Shown here piece after piece: positions 52,545 to 63,173 of a stretch of 64,000 nucleotides of DNA (the first letter of the stretch is position 1; every line of letters begins with the position of its first letter). Where the stretch lies: assembly GCA_022432975.1 (NCBI GenBank), contig CM039503.1, positions 50,943,259-51,007,258 on the forward strand, written 5' to 3'. This DNA is from Begonia masoniana (lineage: Eukaryota > Streptophyta > Magnoliopsida > Cucurbitales > Begoniaceae). The translations under genes and the position numbers were made by a program. The notes below the pieces were generated by a model. The model did no database searches and had not been told where the DNA came from. It saw nothing but the letters and a program-made list of their open reading frames with translations.

Positions 52545-54233
52545 TCCAACAAAACCCAGTCATAATCTCATCTGGGTTACATAGATTTCATTTTTTCGCC
52601 ATGAATTGCGAAAGAACACGTCGAAAAACGTGTAGGGAGTGAATGTGGTCAGATTAATCGAACAATTTGCATTAAAAGATGGACGTTCTTGCATGGCTTT
52701 CTGTCCAAGGAAAACGACAGTTGGACTTTTTTATTTCCCAATTTCTTGCATGCATGCACAGACGTAACAGCTGGCATTTTGTTTATCGCTTTTTGGAATT
52801 TTGACTTTGATTAATTATTTTTTTAATTCAACTTCCAAAATTTAGTACTCCCCAGTTGTTCTAATCTTTTAATGTTTTTTGCACTTGTCAACCCCGAGCC
52901 ACGTGTAGATTAGAGAATAAGTTGTTTTTATTAGAACTTAGTCTCGAGTAATATTAGGTTTAACTTTTAATTTTATGTTCTAATTTTACATCATGAAGTG
53001 AGATGAGTTCAATTGATGTGTTCTTTTGATATTTATAATTTATCTTAATTCTTATATCAATTAATGAGCGACATGTAATCGTCACGTTATAAGATATGAT
53101 CAAAGTGTAAAATAAATTATTTTTCATTTCTGTGCCTAAGATGGCTCCAAATATTACTACTATCTTTCATTTTGATCGGCATTACGACTTAGTAATGGGT
53201 GGAAGTATATGTGGCGACTACAAAAAGATTACAGATAAGAAAATTCACTATGTAAAAAAGAAATTACGGCGGAGAGCTTCTTATGCGATAAATAACCAAC
53301 TCCTTAGACCCTACAAGAAAAAAATTACTAAGTAAATATGCTTAACGGCGAGGGGATTGTGCCTTCCGACCCTGTCAACCCAATTCTTCCGCTTTCACGA
53401 CAGATCTCTGAAAATAGGCGTAATTTGAATAACTAGTTCAGTTGAATTGTGAATGGTTCTAGTCAGACCAAAATAAAATTAAGACCGTCAAATTCTACCA
53501 GTTACTGTAGTTTTGCAGCAGGATCTAAAACTGAGAATCCAAAGTAGTTGGAAATGCATGGATGGGGTTGAAAACAATGAATTTTTGAATGTATGAAAAC
53601 AGAAGCTAGTCATAACTTATGAATTCAAGTGAAAAGTTTGATGCATGATGATGTTTGCGAGGTGCGATGTATACTGTAATTCAGATACTGAGTCGTTAGA
53701 TCATAATAAATGGTAAACATAAGCATTTAATCTTAGATCGAATCATATGTAAACAATACAGATTGATTTAGAAAAAAATCATTATCTATAAGCAGCAAGA
53801 TGGCCATAATACATGCAAAACAAGAACGTGAAAATGATTTTCACCAGAAAGGACAAAACCAACAAATTATCTAACCATTTTCACAATGAACATTGTTTTC
53901 TTCAACAACTTTCTTAACAAACACCTGCGTCGGCCGACCTCCGAGCTACACATAGAAAGTGTTACATAAGATTATATATGTTTTGATTACGCAAAAATGT
54001 TTCCATCTTAGGCAAAAACAAAAAGCTCGACGAGACGGAATCCCCAAGTGCAGGCCGAATTAAAGAATTGCACTTCAAGTTGTATACTTGAAAAAAAAAA
54101 GCTCGTGTAATGATTCAAGCCTGACAGGGCATTGGCTACGTACTTATTGTGTCTTGGATTTGACCCCTATATGTGGAGCCAAGCTCAAGCACGAATTATT
54201 TTGAATGCATTGCAAGTTTTGAATGGATTTTAC
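52545..54233 (-). other. Intergenic DNA, mirror of 18970-20660
   Basis: No gene recognised. Contains the mirrored possible last PDS exon near 53915-53945. The open frame at 53132-53335 has no family resemblance and is closed by differences in the left arm. Confidence 0.5.
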
Positions 54234-54323
54234 CTGTACAATAACTTGTGCACAAAGCTTGCCAGAAAGAACAGCACCTGCCATTGAAGCCAAATACATC
54301 TGCTTCGTATACTCACCAGCCAA
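54234..54323 (-). pseudogene. PDS: PDS penultimate exon, part 2 (right arm)
   Basis: Inverted copy of 18880-18969 ([21 protein letters not shown]). No upstream PDS exons follow, because the arm ends within copia-1. TTCAT target copy at 54324-54328. Confidence 0.92.
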
Positions 54324-54328
54324 ATGAA

Positions 54329-55927
54329 TGTTAAAGATTGATTCAAAATAAGCACATGGTGTTGAATAAGTCAATCACATCTCTATGTAGTGGAGATACT
54401 GGTGTTAGTTGGTTACGTCATGTAGTAGTAGTGGAGATAGTGGGTTGTTTGTTTTTTTTATTTTAATCAGTTTGTTTCATTTTGTAAGCCTATATAAAGG
54501 CTCTGTTGAAGTTTAATGATCACATTCCATCACGTTCTTTTTCCTTTTATTCTCTTCCACAACAAAAGTGGTATCAGAGCATTATAAGTCCTGGTAAGAT
54601 GGCAGCCAATGGTAGCTCTATGAGTGTATCTCAACCCCTTATTCCCGTTTTCAAAGGAGAGTGCTATGAGTTCTGAAGTATCAAGATGAAGACCTTGTAC
54701 AGATCTCAAGATCTATGGGATTTGGTAGAGAGTGGCTACGACGACAATGAGGCAGATGAAGCTCGATTGAGGGAAAACAGAAAGAAAGATTCAAAGGCGT
54801 TGTTCTTCCTCCAACAGCCAGTCCATGACACAATCTTCTCCAGAATTGCAATGACAACCACTTCAAAGGAGGCCTGGGAGACTTTGCAGAAAGAATTTCT
54901 AGGCTCATTAAAGGTGATAGAAGTGAAACTTCAGACTCTTAGAAAAGAATTTGAGGCGTTGCTTATGAAGGGTAATGAAACATTGCAAGATTTTTTGTCT
55001 AGAGTAATTTCTATTGTTAGTCAAATGAGAACTTATGGAGAAAAAATCACTGATGCTATCATTGTTTCTAAAGTCCTACGAAGTCTAACTCTCAAATATA
55101 TGAGTCTATTGTCACTGCAATTGAGGAAAGTAAGGATCTTTCTATTCTTTCATTTGATGAACTAATGGGTTCGTTGCAAGCTCATGAGGCAAGGCGTAAC
55201 AGGATAACTGAGAAAAATGAAGAAAAGGCTTTTCAAGTGTCTCAAACAAAGGGTGAGACAGAGAAGCAGGAAGACTCTACAGGCAGAGGTAGAGGAGGCT
55301 TTCATGGCAGAGGATGAGGACGAGGACGAGGAAGAGGAAGAGGACGAGGAAGAGGTCGTTTTGATGGACAAGAGAGGCAATTTGTTGGACATCAACAAGA
55401 TAGGCAGGTTGCTGGACAACAAAGTTGGAATAGAAGCTCTATTCAATGTTACAATTGCGGGAAATTTGGGCATATGAAGGCAAATTGTCGACAAGGCTCA
55501 CAAGCACAATATGTGGAAGAAACAAAGGAAGAATGTAAGTTGTTTCTCGCTCACTCCCAATCCAATGACATTCAAAATGATGTTTGGTTTTTGGATAGTG
55601 GTTGTTCAAATCACATGACTGGCAATAGATCATTATTTAAAGAGCTTGATGAGTGACACAAAGTACAGGTTAGACTTGGAGATGACAATCAGATTCAAGT
55701 TGAGGGGAAAGGCATTGTTGAAACAATGACTAGCCATGGTAAAGTAAAATTGTTGTACAATGTATTTTTTGTTCCTAATTTGGCTCATAGTTTGTTGAGT
55801 GTTGGGCAGTTGATGGTTAGTGGTTATGAAATTCTATTTGATGATGGAGCATGTAAAATTAAAGAAAAGAAGTCTGGGGAAACCATAGTCAATGTGCAGA
55901 TGACTCAAAACAAGATGTTTCCACTTA
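54329..55927 (+). mobile_element. Truncated copia-1 copy (right arm)
   Basis: 5' LTR 54329-54564, primer site TGGTATCAGAGC from 54570, gag and protease, then the GAG-pre-integrase start, cut at 55927 where LTR sequence of gypsy D begins. It shares the TTCAT flank with the left-arm copy, so it was duplicated, not independently inserted. Confidence 0.93.
54602..55927 (+). pseudogene. copia-1 gag-protease copy (right arm)
   Basis: Same breaks as the left arm: TGA for W near 54676, frameshift after 55090, stop at 55654. 54686-55165 gag; 55217-55477 RG-rich region and CYNCGKFGHMKANC; 55474-55656 protease (WFLDSGCSNHMTG); 55726-55927 start of pol. A serine-rich frame on the other strand (55162-55494) is a shadow of the RG-rich coding. 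Confidence 0.88.
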
Positions 55928-56137
55928 CAATTTTCATGCCTTCTGTTGTGCTGTATTTGACAGTTAGATTATGTTCTGAAGTATTCTGAAATAGTTTGGA
56001 ATATTTCCTGTTAGTCTATGCATGGATGGCTTCTGGTTTTAGAGTTGTCCATGCAGCTGGATTTTTCTTAAGTTACTGTCGTGTTTTCAGACATGTTCAA
56101 AATCATGTGTTTTTAATCATTTTTTAGGTTTAAAACT

Positions 56138-58351
56138 ATGTCTTCCGATTGCACTGTTCACATCCACCGATTTCTTTGTTTTGTTCACCTTGTTGTAGTT
56201 TACATCCACCGATCACTGTTCACTTTTGTCTTATTATATCCACCGATTGCACGGTTCACATCCACCGATTTCTTTGTTCACCTTGTTGTAGTTTACATCC
56301 ACCGATCACTGTTCACTTTTGTCTTATTATATCCACCGATTGCACTGTTCATGTTCACATCCACCGATTTCTTTGTTCACCTTGTTGTAGTTTACATCCA
56401 CCGATTTCTTTGTTCACCTTGTTGTAGTTTACATCCACCGATTTCTTTGTTCACCTTGTTGTAGTTTACATCCACCGATTGCACTGTTCACATCCACCGA
56501 TTGCACTGTTCACATCCACCGATTTCTTTGTTCACCTTGTTGTAGTTTACATCCACCGATTGCACTGTTCACATCCACCGATTTCTTTGTTCACCTTGTT
56601 GTAGTTTACATCCACCGATTTCTTTGTTCACCTTGTTGTAGTTTACATCCACCGATTGCACTGTTCACATCCACCGATTGCACTGTTCACATCCACCGAT
56701 TGCACTGTTCACATCCACCGATTTCTTTGTTCACCTTGTTGTAGTTTACATCCACCGATTGCACTGTTCACATCCACCGATTGCACTGTTCACATCCACC
56801 GATTGCACTGTTCACATCCACCGATTGCACTGTTCACATCCACCGATTGCACTGTTCACATCCACCGATTGCACTGTTCACATCCACCGATTTCTTTGTT
56901 CACCTTGTTGTAGTTTACATCCACCGATTGCACTGTTCACATCCACCGATTGCACTGTTCACATCCACCGATTGCACTGTTCACATCCACCGATTGCACT
57001 GTTCACATCCACCGATTGCACTGTTCACATCCACCGATTGCACTGTTCACATCCACCGATTTCTTTGTTCACCTTGTTGTAGTTTACATCCACCGATTGC
57101 ACTGTTCACATCCACCGATTGCACTGTTCACATCCACCGATTTCTTTGTTCACCTTGTTGTAGTTTACATCCACCGATTTCTTTGTTCACCTTGTTGTAG
57201 TTTACATCCACCGATTGCACTGTTCACATCCACCGATTTCTTTGTTCACCTTGTTGTAGTTTACATCCACCGATTGCACTGTTCACATCCACCGATTTCT
57301 TTGTTCACCTTGTTGTAGTTTACATCCACCGATTGCACTGTTCACATCCACCGATTTCTTTGTTCACCTTGTTGTAGTTTACATCCACCGATTGCACTGT
57401 TCACATCCACCGATTTCTTTGTTCACCTTGTTGTAGTTTACATCCACCGATTGCACTGTTCACATCCACCGATTGCACTGTTCACATCCACCGATTTCTT
57501 TGTTCACCTTGTTGTAGTTTACATCCACCGATTGCACTGTTCACATCCACCGATTTCTTTGTTCACCTTGTTGTAGTTTACATCCACCGATTGCACTGTT
57601 CACATCCACCGATTTCTTTGTTCACCTTGTTGTAGTTTACATCCACCGATTTCTTTGTTCACCTTGTTGTAGTTTACATCCACCGATTGCACTGTTCACA
57701 TCCACCGATTGCACTGTTCACATCCACCGATTGCACTGTTCACATCCACCGATTGCACTGTTCACATCCACCGATTGCACTGTTCACATCCACCGATTGC
57801 ACTGTTCACATCCACCGATTTCTTTGTTCACCTTGTTGTAGTTTACATCCACCGATTGCACTGTTCACATCCACCGATTGCACTGTTCACATCCACCGAT
57901 TGCACTGTTCACATCCACCGATTTCTTTGTTCACCTTGTTGTAGTTTACATCCACCGATTGCACTGTTCACATCCACCGATTGCACTGTTCACATCCACC
58001 GATTTCTTTGTTCACCTTGTTGTAGTTTACATCCACCGATTTCTTTGTTCACCTTGTTGTAGTTTACATCCACCGATTGCACTGTTCACATCCACCGATT
58101 TCTTTGTTCACCTTGTTGTAGTTTACATCCACCGATTTCTTTGTTCACCTTGTTGTAGTTTACATCCACCGATTGCACTGTTCACATCCACCGATTTCTT
58201 TGTTCACCTTGTTGTAGTTTACATCCACCGATTGCACTGTTCACATCCACCGATTTCTTTGTTCACCTTGTTGTAGTTTACATCCACCGATTGCACTGTT
58301 CACATCCACCGATTTCTTTGTTCACCTTGTTGTAGTTTACATCCACCGATT
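56138..58351 (+). repeat. 2.2 kb minisatellite with CATCCACCGA core
   Basis: Built from a 22-bp unit (TTGCACTGTTCACATCCACC then GA) and a 37-bp unit (TTTCTTTGTTCACCTTGTTG then TAGTTTACATCCACCGA), mixed in irregular order; the first 250 bp also hold a 34-bp unit (TCACTGTTCACTTTTGTCTT then ATTATATCCACCGA). Runs of up to six 22-bp units alternate with single or paired 37-bp units; longer blocks appear duplicated (about 56640-57080 against 57660-58060). Units are almost identical, so expansion is recent. Open frames across it (up to 140 codons) are artefacts of the repeat. It lies where the solo LTR has its CCGG-type repeats, so it grew inside an LTR. Confidence 0.95.
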
Positions 58352-58826
58352 TAATTGTGCCACGTTCTATCTTATCGAAAGTGCTGGATTTTGGTGGGAC
58401 ACAGTGCAGTCAACTACAGTGGCATTAAGCTGGGAAGGATTCACGAAAATCTTCTACGAGAAGTACTTTGACCGAGGAGTGAGGAAGAAAAAGTTGCTTG
58501 AGTTCTCTCGGCTGCGACAATATGGGTCAGTGGCAGAATATGTTCAGAAGTTCGAATCATTATCCCGCTATGCACCTCATTTGGTAACCACTGACGAAAA
58601 CAAGGTGCACCAATTCATTCAGGGTTTGAAGCTAGACCTCTTACGAGGGATTTCATATGGGGGATTTGATGAGGCACCGTACACAAAAGTGGTGGCCAAA
58701 GCCTATCAGTTGGAGGCCTTAGAAGCAAAGTCCCAGAGACAGAGAGATCAATCAAGAGGGATTATCCGGAATGTTCCTCAACAACAACAACAGAGAAGTC
58801 AGAATTTGCAACCCCAACAGCAGTAG
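58352..58826 (+). pseudogene. Element D gag (5' truncated)
   Basis: Begins mid-protein as ATFYLIESAGFWWDTVQ right at the end of the minisatellite. Continues FYEKYFDRGVRKKKLLEFSR, QYGSVAEYVQKFESLSRYAP and a Q-rich tail, ending at TAG (58826) in a CAG run. Confidence 0.85.
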
Positions 58827-59652
58827 AACAGGGGCATTAAGAGGCCTAATGAGACCACCAATTATCAAGACAAAGGAAAGAGACCAATGGGGGCTCCTCA
58901 ACTTTCAGTATGCCCGCGGTGCCAGAAACTTCACAGAGGAGAATGCAGATTTATTACCGGCCAATGTTTTCGATGTGGCAAAGGAGGCCATCATGTTCGG
59001 GATTTCTCGATGCCGGACACGAGACCAAACCTTGCCGTACCTAGGGTGTTTGCAATGATGGAGGATGTTGATGACGCTGATAAGCACACAGCGATTACAG
59101 GTACAATTTCAGTATGTGATGCACCTGCTTATACCTTGTGGGACACGGGGGGCCACACATTCGTTTGTGGCCATGGACTTCGTAGTTAGACAGAAGTTTT
59201 GTTGTACGCCGTCAGATCAACCCTACAGCATTTTGCTACCGTCCGGAGAGTTTATGCACTCCGACCAGGTTGTACGGGGTGATATAGTGTCAGTAGGAGA
59301 CCAGAAATTGTATGTCGATCTTATCGTCATCGGTATGAAAGGGTACGATGTCATTCTTGGGATGGACTGGCTGTTTAGACATCCCGCCACCATCAACTGT
59401 AGGTCTGGGCTTGTGTCGTTTAAACGCCCAAATGAGGTAGAATTCTCTTACCAGGCAATACTGAAGAAACATCGTATGCCTGTTATATCTTCCTTAAAAG
59501 CTCAACAGCTGATGAAGTCAGGATGCATCGGATTCCTGGCCCACGTAGTGGATGTCCAAAGGCAAAATGAGGTGGAACTTCAAAATATTCCGGTAGTTCG
59601 AGACTTCTCAGAGGTTTTCTTAGATGACTCATTGGGATTGCCACCTGATCGT
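58827..59652 (+). pseudogene. Element D zinc knuckles and protease
   Basis: CPRCQKLHRGEC and CFRCGKGGHHVRDF (the last C lost) near 58911-59010, then in a shifted frame GATHSFVAMDFV (protease; the preceding aspartate-serine is damaged), GYDVILGMDWLFRHPATINC and FSEVFLDDSLGLPPDR. Cut at 59652 by an insertion. Confidence 0.82.
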
Positions 59653-60744
59653 ATGATAGGCTACGGGCCTGCAAATGGGGTTAGAATAGCATGCGGAAGA
59701 CTCAAAATAACAACAACGATCGGTGCTCTAAGAACACCCCAAAACAGACTCAAATATGCTGAAAATAGAGATGAACAGAGGAGATGAGACGGAGGGCGTG
59801 AGGTGCATACCGAGAAGTGGATATTGCTCAGAACGGTGCAGAAATGATGGAGGAGCAAATTGAAGACCCGAAACTGACCCAGAAACGACTCGTAGTTTTT
59901 GGGTGACAGAAATCCGTCGTTGCCAGCGAAGGATTCTCGGCGGAGGTCACTATGGCATTCGCCCCTTTTCTTTATTGCTTCCATTGCTTGGAAGAAGAAG
60001 AGAGGGACTAAGAACACCCCCTAGCAGCCACAAGCTCGGGGTGCAATCGGGAGCTTCATCTAGGCGCTACGCGCCGATGAAGCACTGAGAGAAAAACTCT
60101 CTCTTTCGCTCGCGGAGAGCGCTCCGAATGGGAAGGAAAAATCCTTTGCAATTCCAAAAATATGCATCAATAGCTAAAAAATTTACAAAGCAGGAGGGAA
60201 GGTTAAATACACAGAGAAGAACGGGGAAGAAGAATGAGAGAAATGCCTGAGGATCGTCGGGCAACGGCTAGATTTGTAGCCGTTGGCGCTTCTGCAGAAA
60301 GCTTGCGGTCTGGTTCACTAGGCAGCGAGCTTCTAAGGGCTGGTTCACTTCTTTGCTCCTTGGTTTAGTTCGATTCAGCCTTGTTTTACCTTGGTTCAGT
60401 CTGGTTCAGCCCTTTGTTCTTCTCGGTTCAGCCGGTTCTCCCCTTGGTTCGCCTTGGTTAAGCATCCCCTTTAAAGACCATTACAAACATGCATTCTAAA
60501 AGGCTAAAGTTTGCCAAATAACGAGTTTTAAATAAAACTAAAGTTTCCTAAAATATATAAATTAAATACAAGGCTCGTTTACACAATTTGAATTAAAGGA
60601 AAACAAATTCCCTCTTCATTAATTTTTTCCAAGCCTTGAGAATCCACTTACCTACAAAATTCCACAAGTTCATTGATAGATAAAAATAAATAATTAATTA
60701 CATACCTTGACTTGTGCACGATGGATCGGGACCGTGGGTATATC
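59653..60744 (-). mobile_element. Unclassified 1.09 kb insertion in pol
   Basis: Flanked by ATCGT on both sides (59648-59652, 60745-60749); removing it restores the pol frame (PPDR/EIEFE). Ends show weak inverted similarity (ATGATAGGCTACGGGCC against ATGATATACCCACGGTCC). On the minus strand it looks gene-like: a 118-residue open frame at 60017-59661 starting MEAIKKRGECHSDLRRESFA, with a pyrimidine-rich leader. Near 60340-60450 a CTTGGTTCAG-type motif is repeated. No known domain. Could be a non-autonomous element with captured host sequence. Confidence 0.6.
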
Positions 60745-60749
60745 ATCGT

Positions 60750-63173
60750 GAAATCGAATTTGAGATTAATATATATCCAGGTGTTGAACCGGTATCGAAG
60801 AATCCGTACCGTATGACACCAATTAAGCTAAGGGAGTTGAAGGCTCAGCTAAAGGAATTGGTGGACAAGGGCTTTGTGCGCCCTAGTTTCTCTCCGTGGG
60901 GTGCTCCCGTCTTGTTTGTCAAGAAAAAGGATGGGTCCCTACGGATGTGTATTGACTACCATGAGCTGAACAAGTTGACGATCAAGAATAAGTACCCGTT
61001 GCCGAGAATCGATGATTTATTTGACCAGCTACAAGGGGCTCGGGTATTTTCTAAGATTGACTTACGCTCTGGCTATTACCAGTTGAAGGTTAGAGCTGAT
61101 GATATTCCAAAAACCGCCTTCAGAACCTGGTACGGGCATTACGAGTTTTTGGTGATGTCGTTCGGGTTAACTAATGCTCCGGCAGCATTCATGGACCTGA
61201 TGAACAGGATATTCCAAGATTTCTTGGATAAATTTGTAATCGTTTTCATCGACGACATTCTGGTTTACTCCAGAAGTAAGGCCGAGCACGAGGAGCACTT
61301 GGCAATTGTGCTATCAACTCTGAGGCAGCATCAATTATTTGCCAAACTATCAAAATGTGAATTCTGGCTGAGTAGGATTAATTTCCTAGGCCACGTGGTG
61401 TCTGCTGAAGGAGTGTCTGTGGACCCGGTCAAAATTGAGGCTGTAAGAGACTGGCCAAAGCCGAGGAATGCAAGCGAGGTACGGAGCTTTATCGGAGTAG
61501 CTGGTTATTACAGGAAATTCATCAAGGAATTTTCCTTGATAGCGAAGCCTATGACTAGCTTAACGAGGAAGGAAATCAAGTTCAAGTGGTCTGAAGCATG
61601 TGAGGTGAGTTTTCAAACACTTAAACAGAAATTAACCACTGCTCCTCTGTTAGTATTGCCAGTTGAAGATGGCAAGTTCAGCGTATACTGTGATGCATCC
61701 AAGATAGGCTTGGGATGTGTATTAATACAAGAAGGGAAAGTTGTAGCATACGCATCCAGACAACTGAAGAACCACGAGCAAAACTACCCTACTCACGATC
61801 TTGAGTTAGCGGCAGTTGTGTTTGCGCTGAAAGTATGGAGACACCACTTATACGGACAATCATGCGAGGTGTTTTATGATCACAAGAGTTTAAAATACAT
61901 ATTCACTCAAAAGGAGTTAAACATGAGACAAAGGAGGTGGTTAGAATTTGTAAAAGATTATAATGTTGAGATTAAATATCACCCAGGAAAAGCTAACGTA
62001 GTAGCCGATGCATTGAGCAGGATGTCAGATACTATGCAACCAGCTATATCGGCCGTGTCGATGCCTTTGAGGACTGAGATACAGAAGTTCGATATGGAGA
62101 TAGTTTCTGGGCTGTCGGCCATACTAGCAAACTTGACGCTACGGCCCACCGTTCTGGACCAAATTAAGGAGGCCCAGAAGACCAATTCAAAGGAGATGGC
62201 GGATATGGTGAGCAAGGTACCAATGGCTTCTTCCGATTTCAGTTATTCGGGAGATGGTATTCTGAAGTTCAGGGATAGATGGTATGTTCCGAAGGATGAA
62301 GAGTTACGAAAGAACATCTTGTCGGAGGCTCACTCGTCTTCTTTCTCTGTGCATCCTGGAAGCACAAAGATGTATCAAGACTTAAAACTTCACTTCTGGT
62401 GGCCGAATATGAAGAATGAAGTGGCCAAGTATGTGGAGTCTTGTATGATATGTCAACAGGTCAAAGCTGAACATCAACGACCAAGTGGAACGCTTCAACC
62501 TCTTCCGATTCCCGAATGGAAGTGGGAGAACATCACAATGGACTTTGTTGTTGGCCTTCCAAGGACAGCTAAGGGCCATAATAGCATTTGGGTCATAGTG
62601 GACAGGTTGACGAAGTCAGCCCATTTTCTACCTGTGAAGACGACGTAATCCATGGATCAGTACGCAGAGCTGTACATCAGTGAGATAGTTAAGCTGCATG
62701 GCATTCCTGTTTCGATCGTCTCAGATCGTGATCCCAGGTTCACTTCCAGGTTTTGGAAAGGTTTGCAAAACTCCTTGGGTACAAAGTTACACTTCAGCAC
62801 AGCCTTTCATCCATAAACTGACGGACAGTCTGAAAGAACAATCCAAATACTCGAGGATATGCTAAGGTCGTGCGTGCTGGAATTTCATGCTCCTTGGAGT
62901 AGATATTTGCCACTCGTGGAGTTTGCCTACAATAATAGCTATCAGACTACAATTGGCATGGCTCCTTATGAGGCTCTTTACGGTAGAAAGTGTAAATCCC
63001 CATTGTGTTGGGATGAGGTCGGAGAAACCAAGCTTATCGGCCCTGAGATATTACAGCAGATATCTAAGGTGATAGCTGCTATCAAGAAACGAATAAAGAT
63101 TGCTTAGAGTCGACAGAAAAGTTATGCGGACTATAGGAGGAGAGACTTAGAGTTCGCTGAGGGCGATGAAGTG
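60750..63173 (+). pseudogene. Element D pol: RT, RNase H, integrase
   Basis: Open to 62648 (the frame extends into the insertion, but the pol part starts at 60750, [20 protein letters not shown]). [40 protein letters not shown]. RNase [13 protein letters not shown] and [15 protein letters not shown]. Integrase zinc site [18 protein letters not shown]...[12 protein letters not shown], core [22 protein letters not shown] stops it at 62646; [12 protein letters not shown] follows with the catalytic D intact; a TAA replaces Q in FHPQTDG near 62815; a TAG replaces Q near 63105. It ends at GDEV where another LTR begins. RT and RNase H are intact in sequence. Confidence 0.9.

Larger units (their letters stand above)
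45606..55927 (-). repeat. Giant inverted repeat, right arm
   Basis: About 10.32 kb, the inverted counterpart of 17276-27537. Here gypsy B and the MULE continue past the arm (towards 27553), whereas copia-1 is cut at 55927; in the left arm it is the reverse. So both arms are partial copies of one parental locus. Confidence 0.95.
55928..63173 (+). mobile_element. Rearranged Ty3/gypsy element D
   Basis: Order: LTR relic (55928-56140, matching 12547-12790 of the solo LTR), minisatellite (to 58351), gag (58352-58826), zinc knuckles and protease (to 59652), 1.1 kb insertion, RT-RNase H-integrase (60750-63173). The LTR end, primer site and gag start are missing between the array and gag. Right end cut by another LTR at 63174. 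Confidence 0.85.

Noticed and set aside
53132..53335. 67-codon frame in the right arm
   Set aside because: Not kept in the left-arm copy, and no recognisable domain.
56138..58276. Open frames of 85-140 codons (MHCSHPPIALF... type) as a repeat protein
   Set aside because: Several frames are open at once simply because the 22- and 37-bp units lack stops in them. No start context, no family, and the array is LTR-derived.
56138..58351. CRISPR-like array
   Set aside because: Repeats are not separated by unique spacers; both units are repeats themselves, and the context is a plant retrotransposon.
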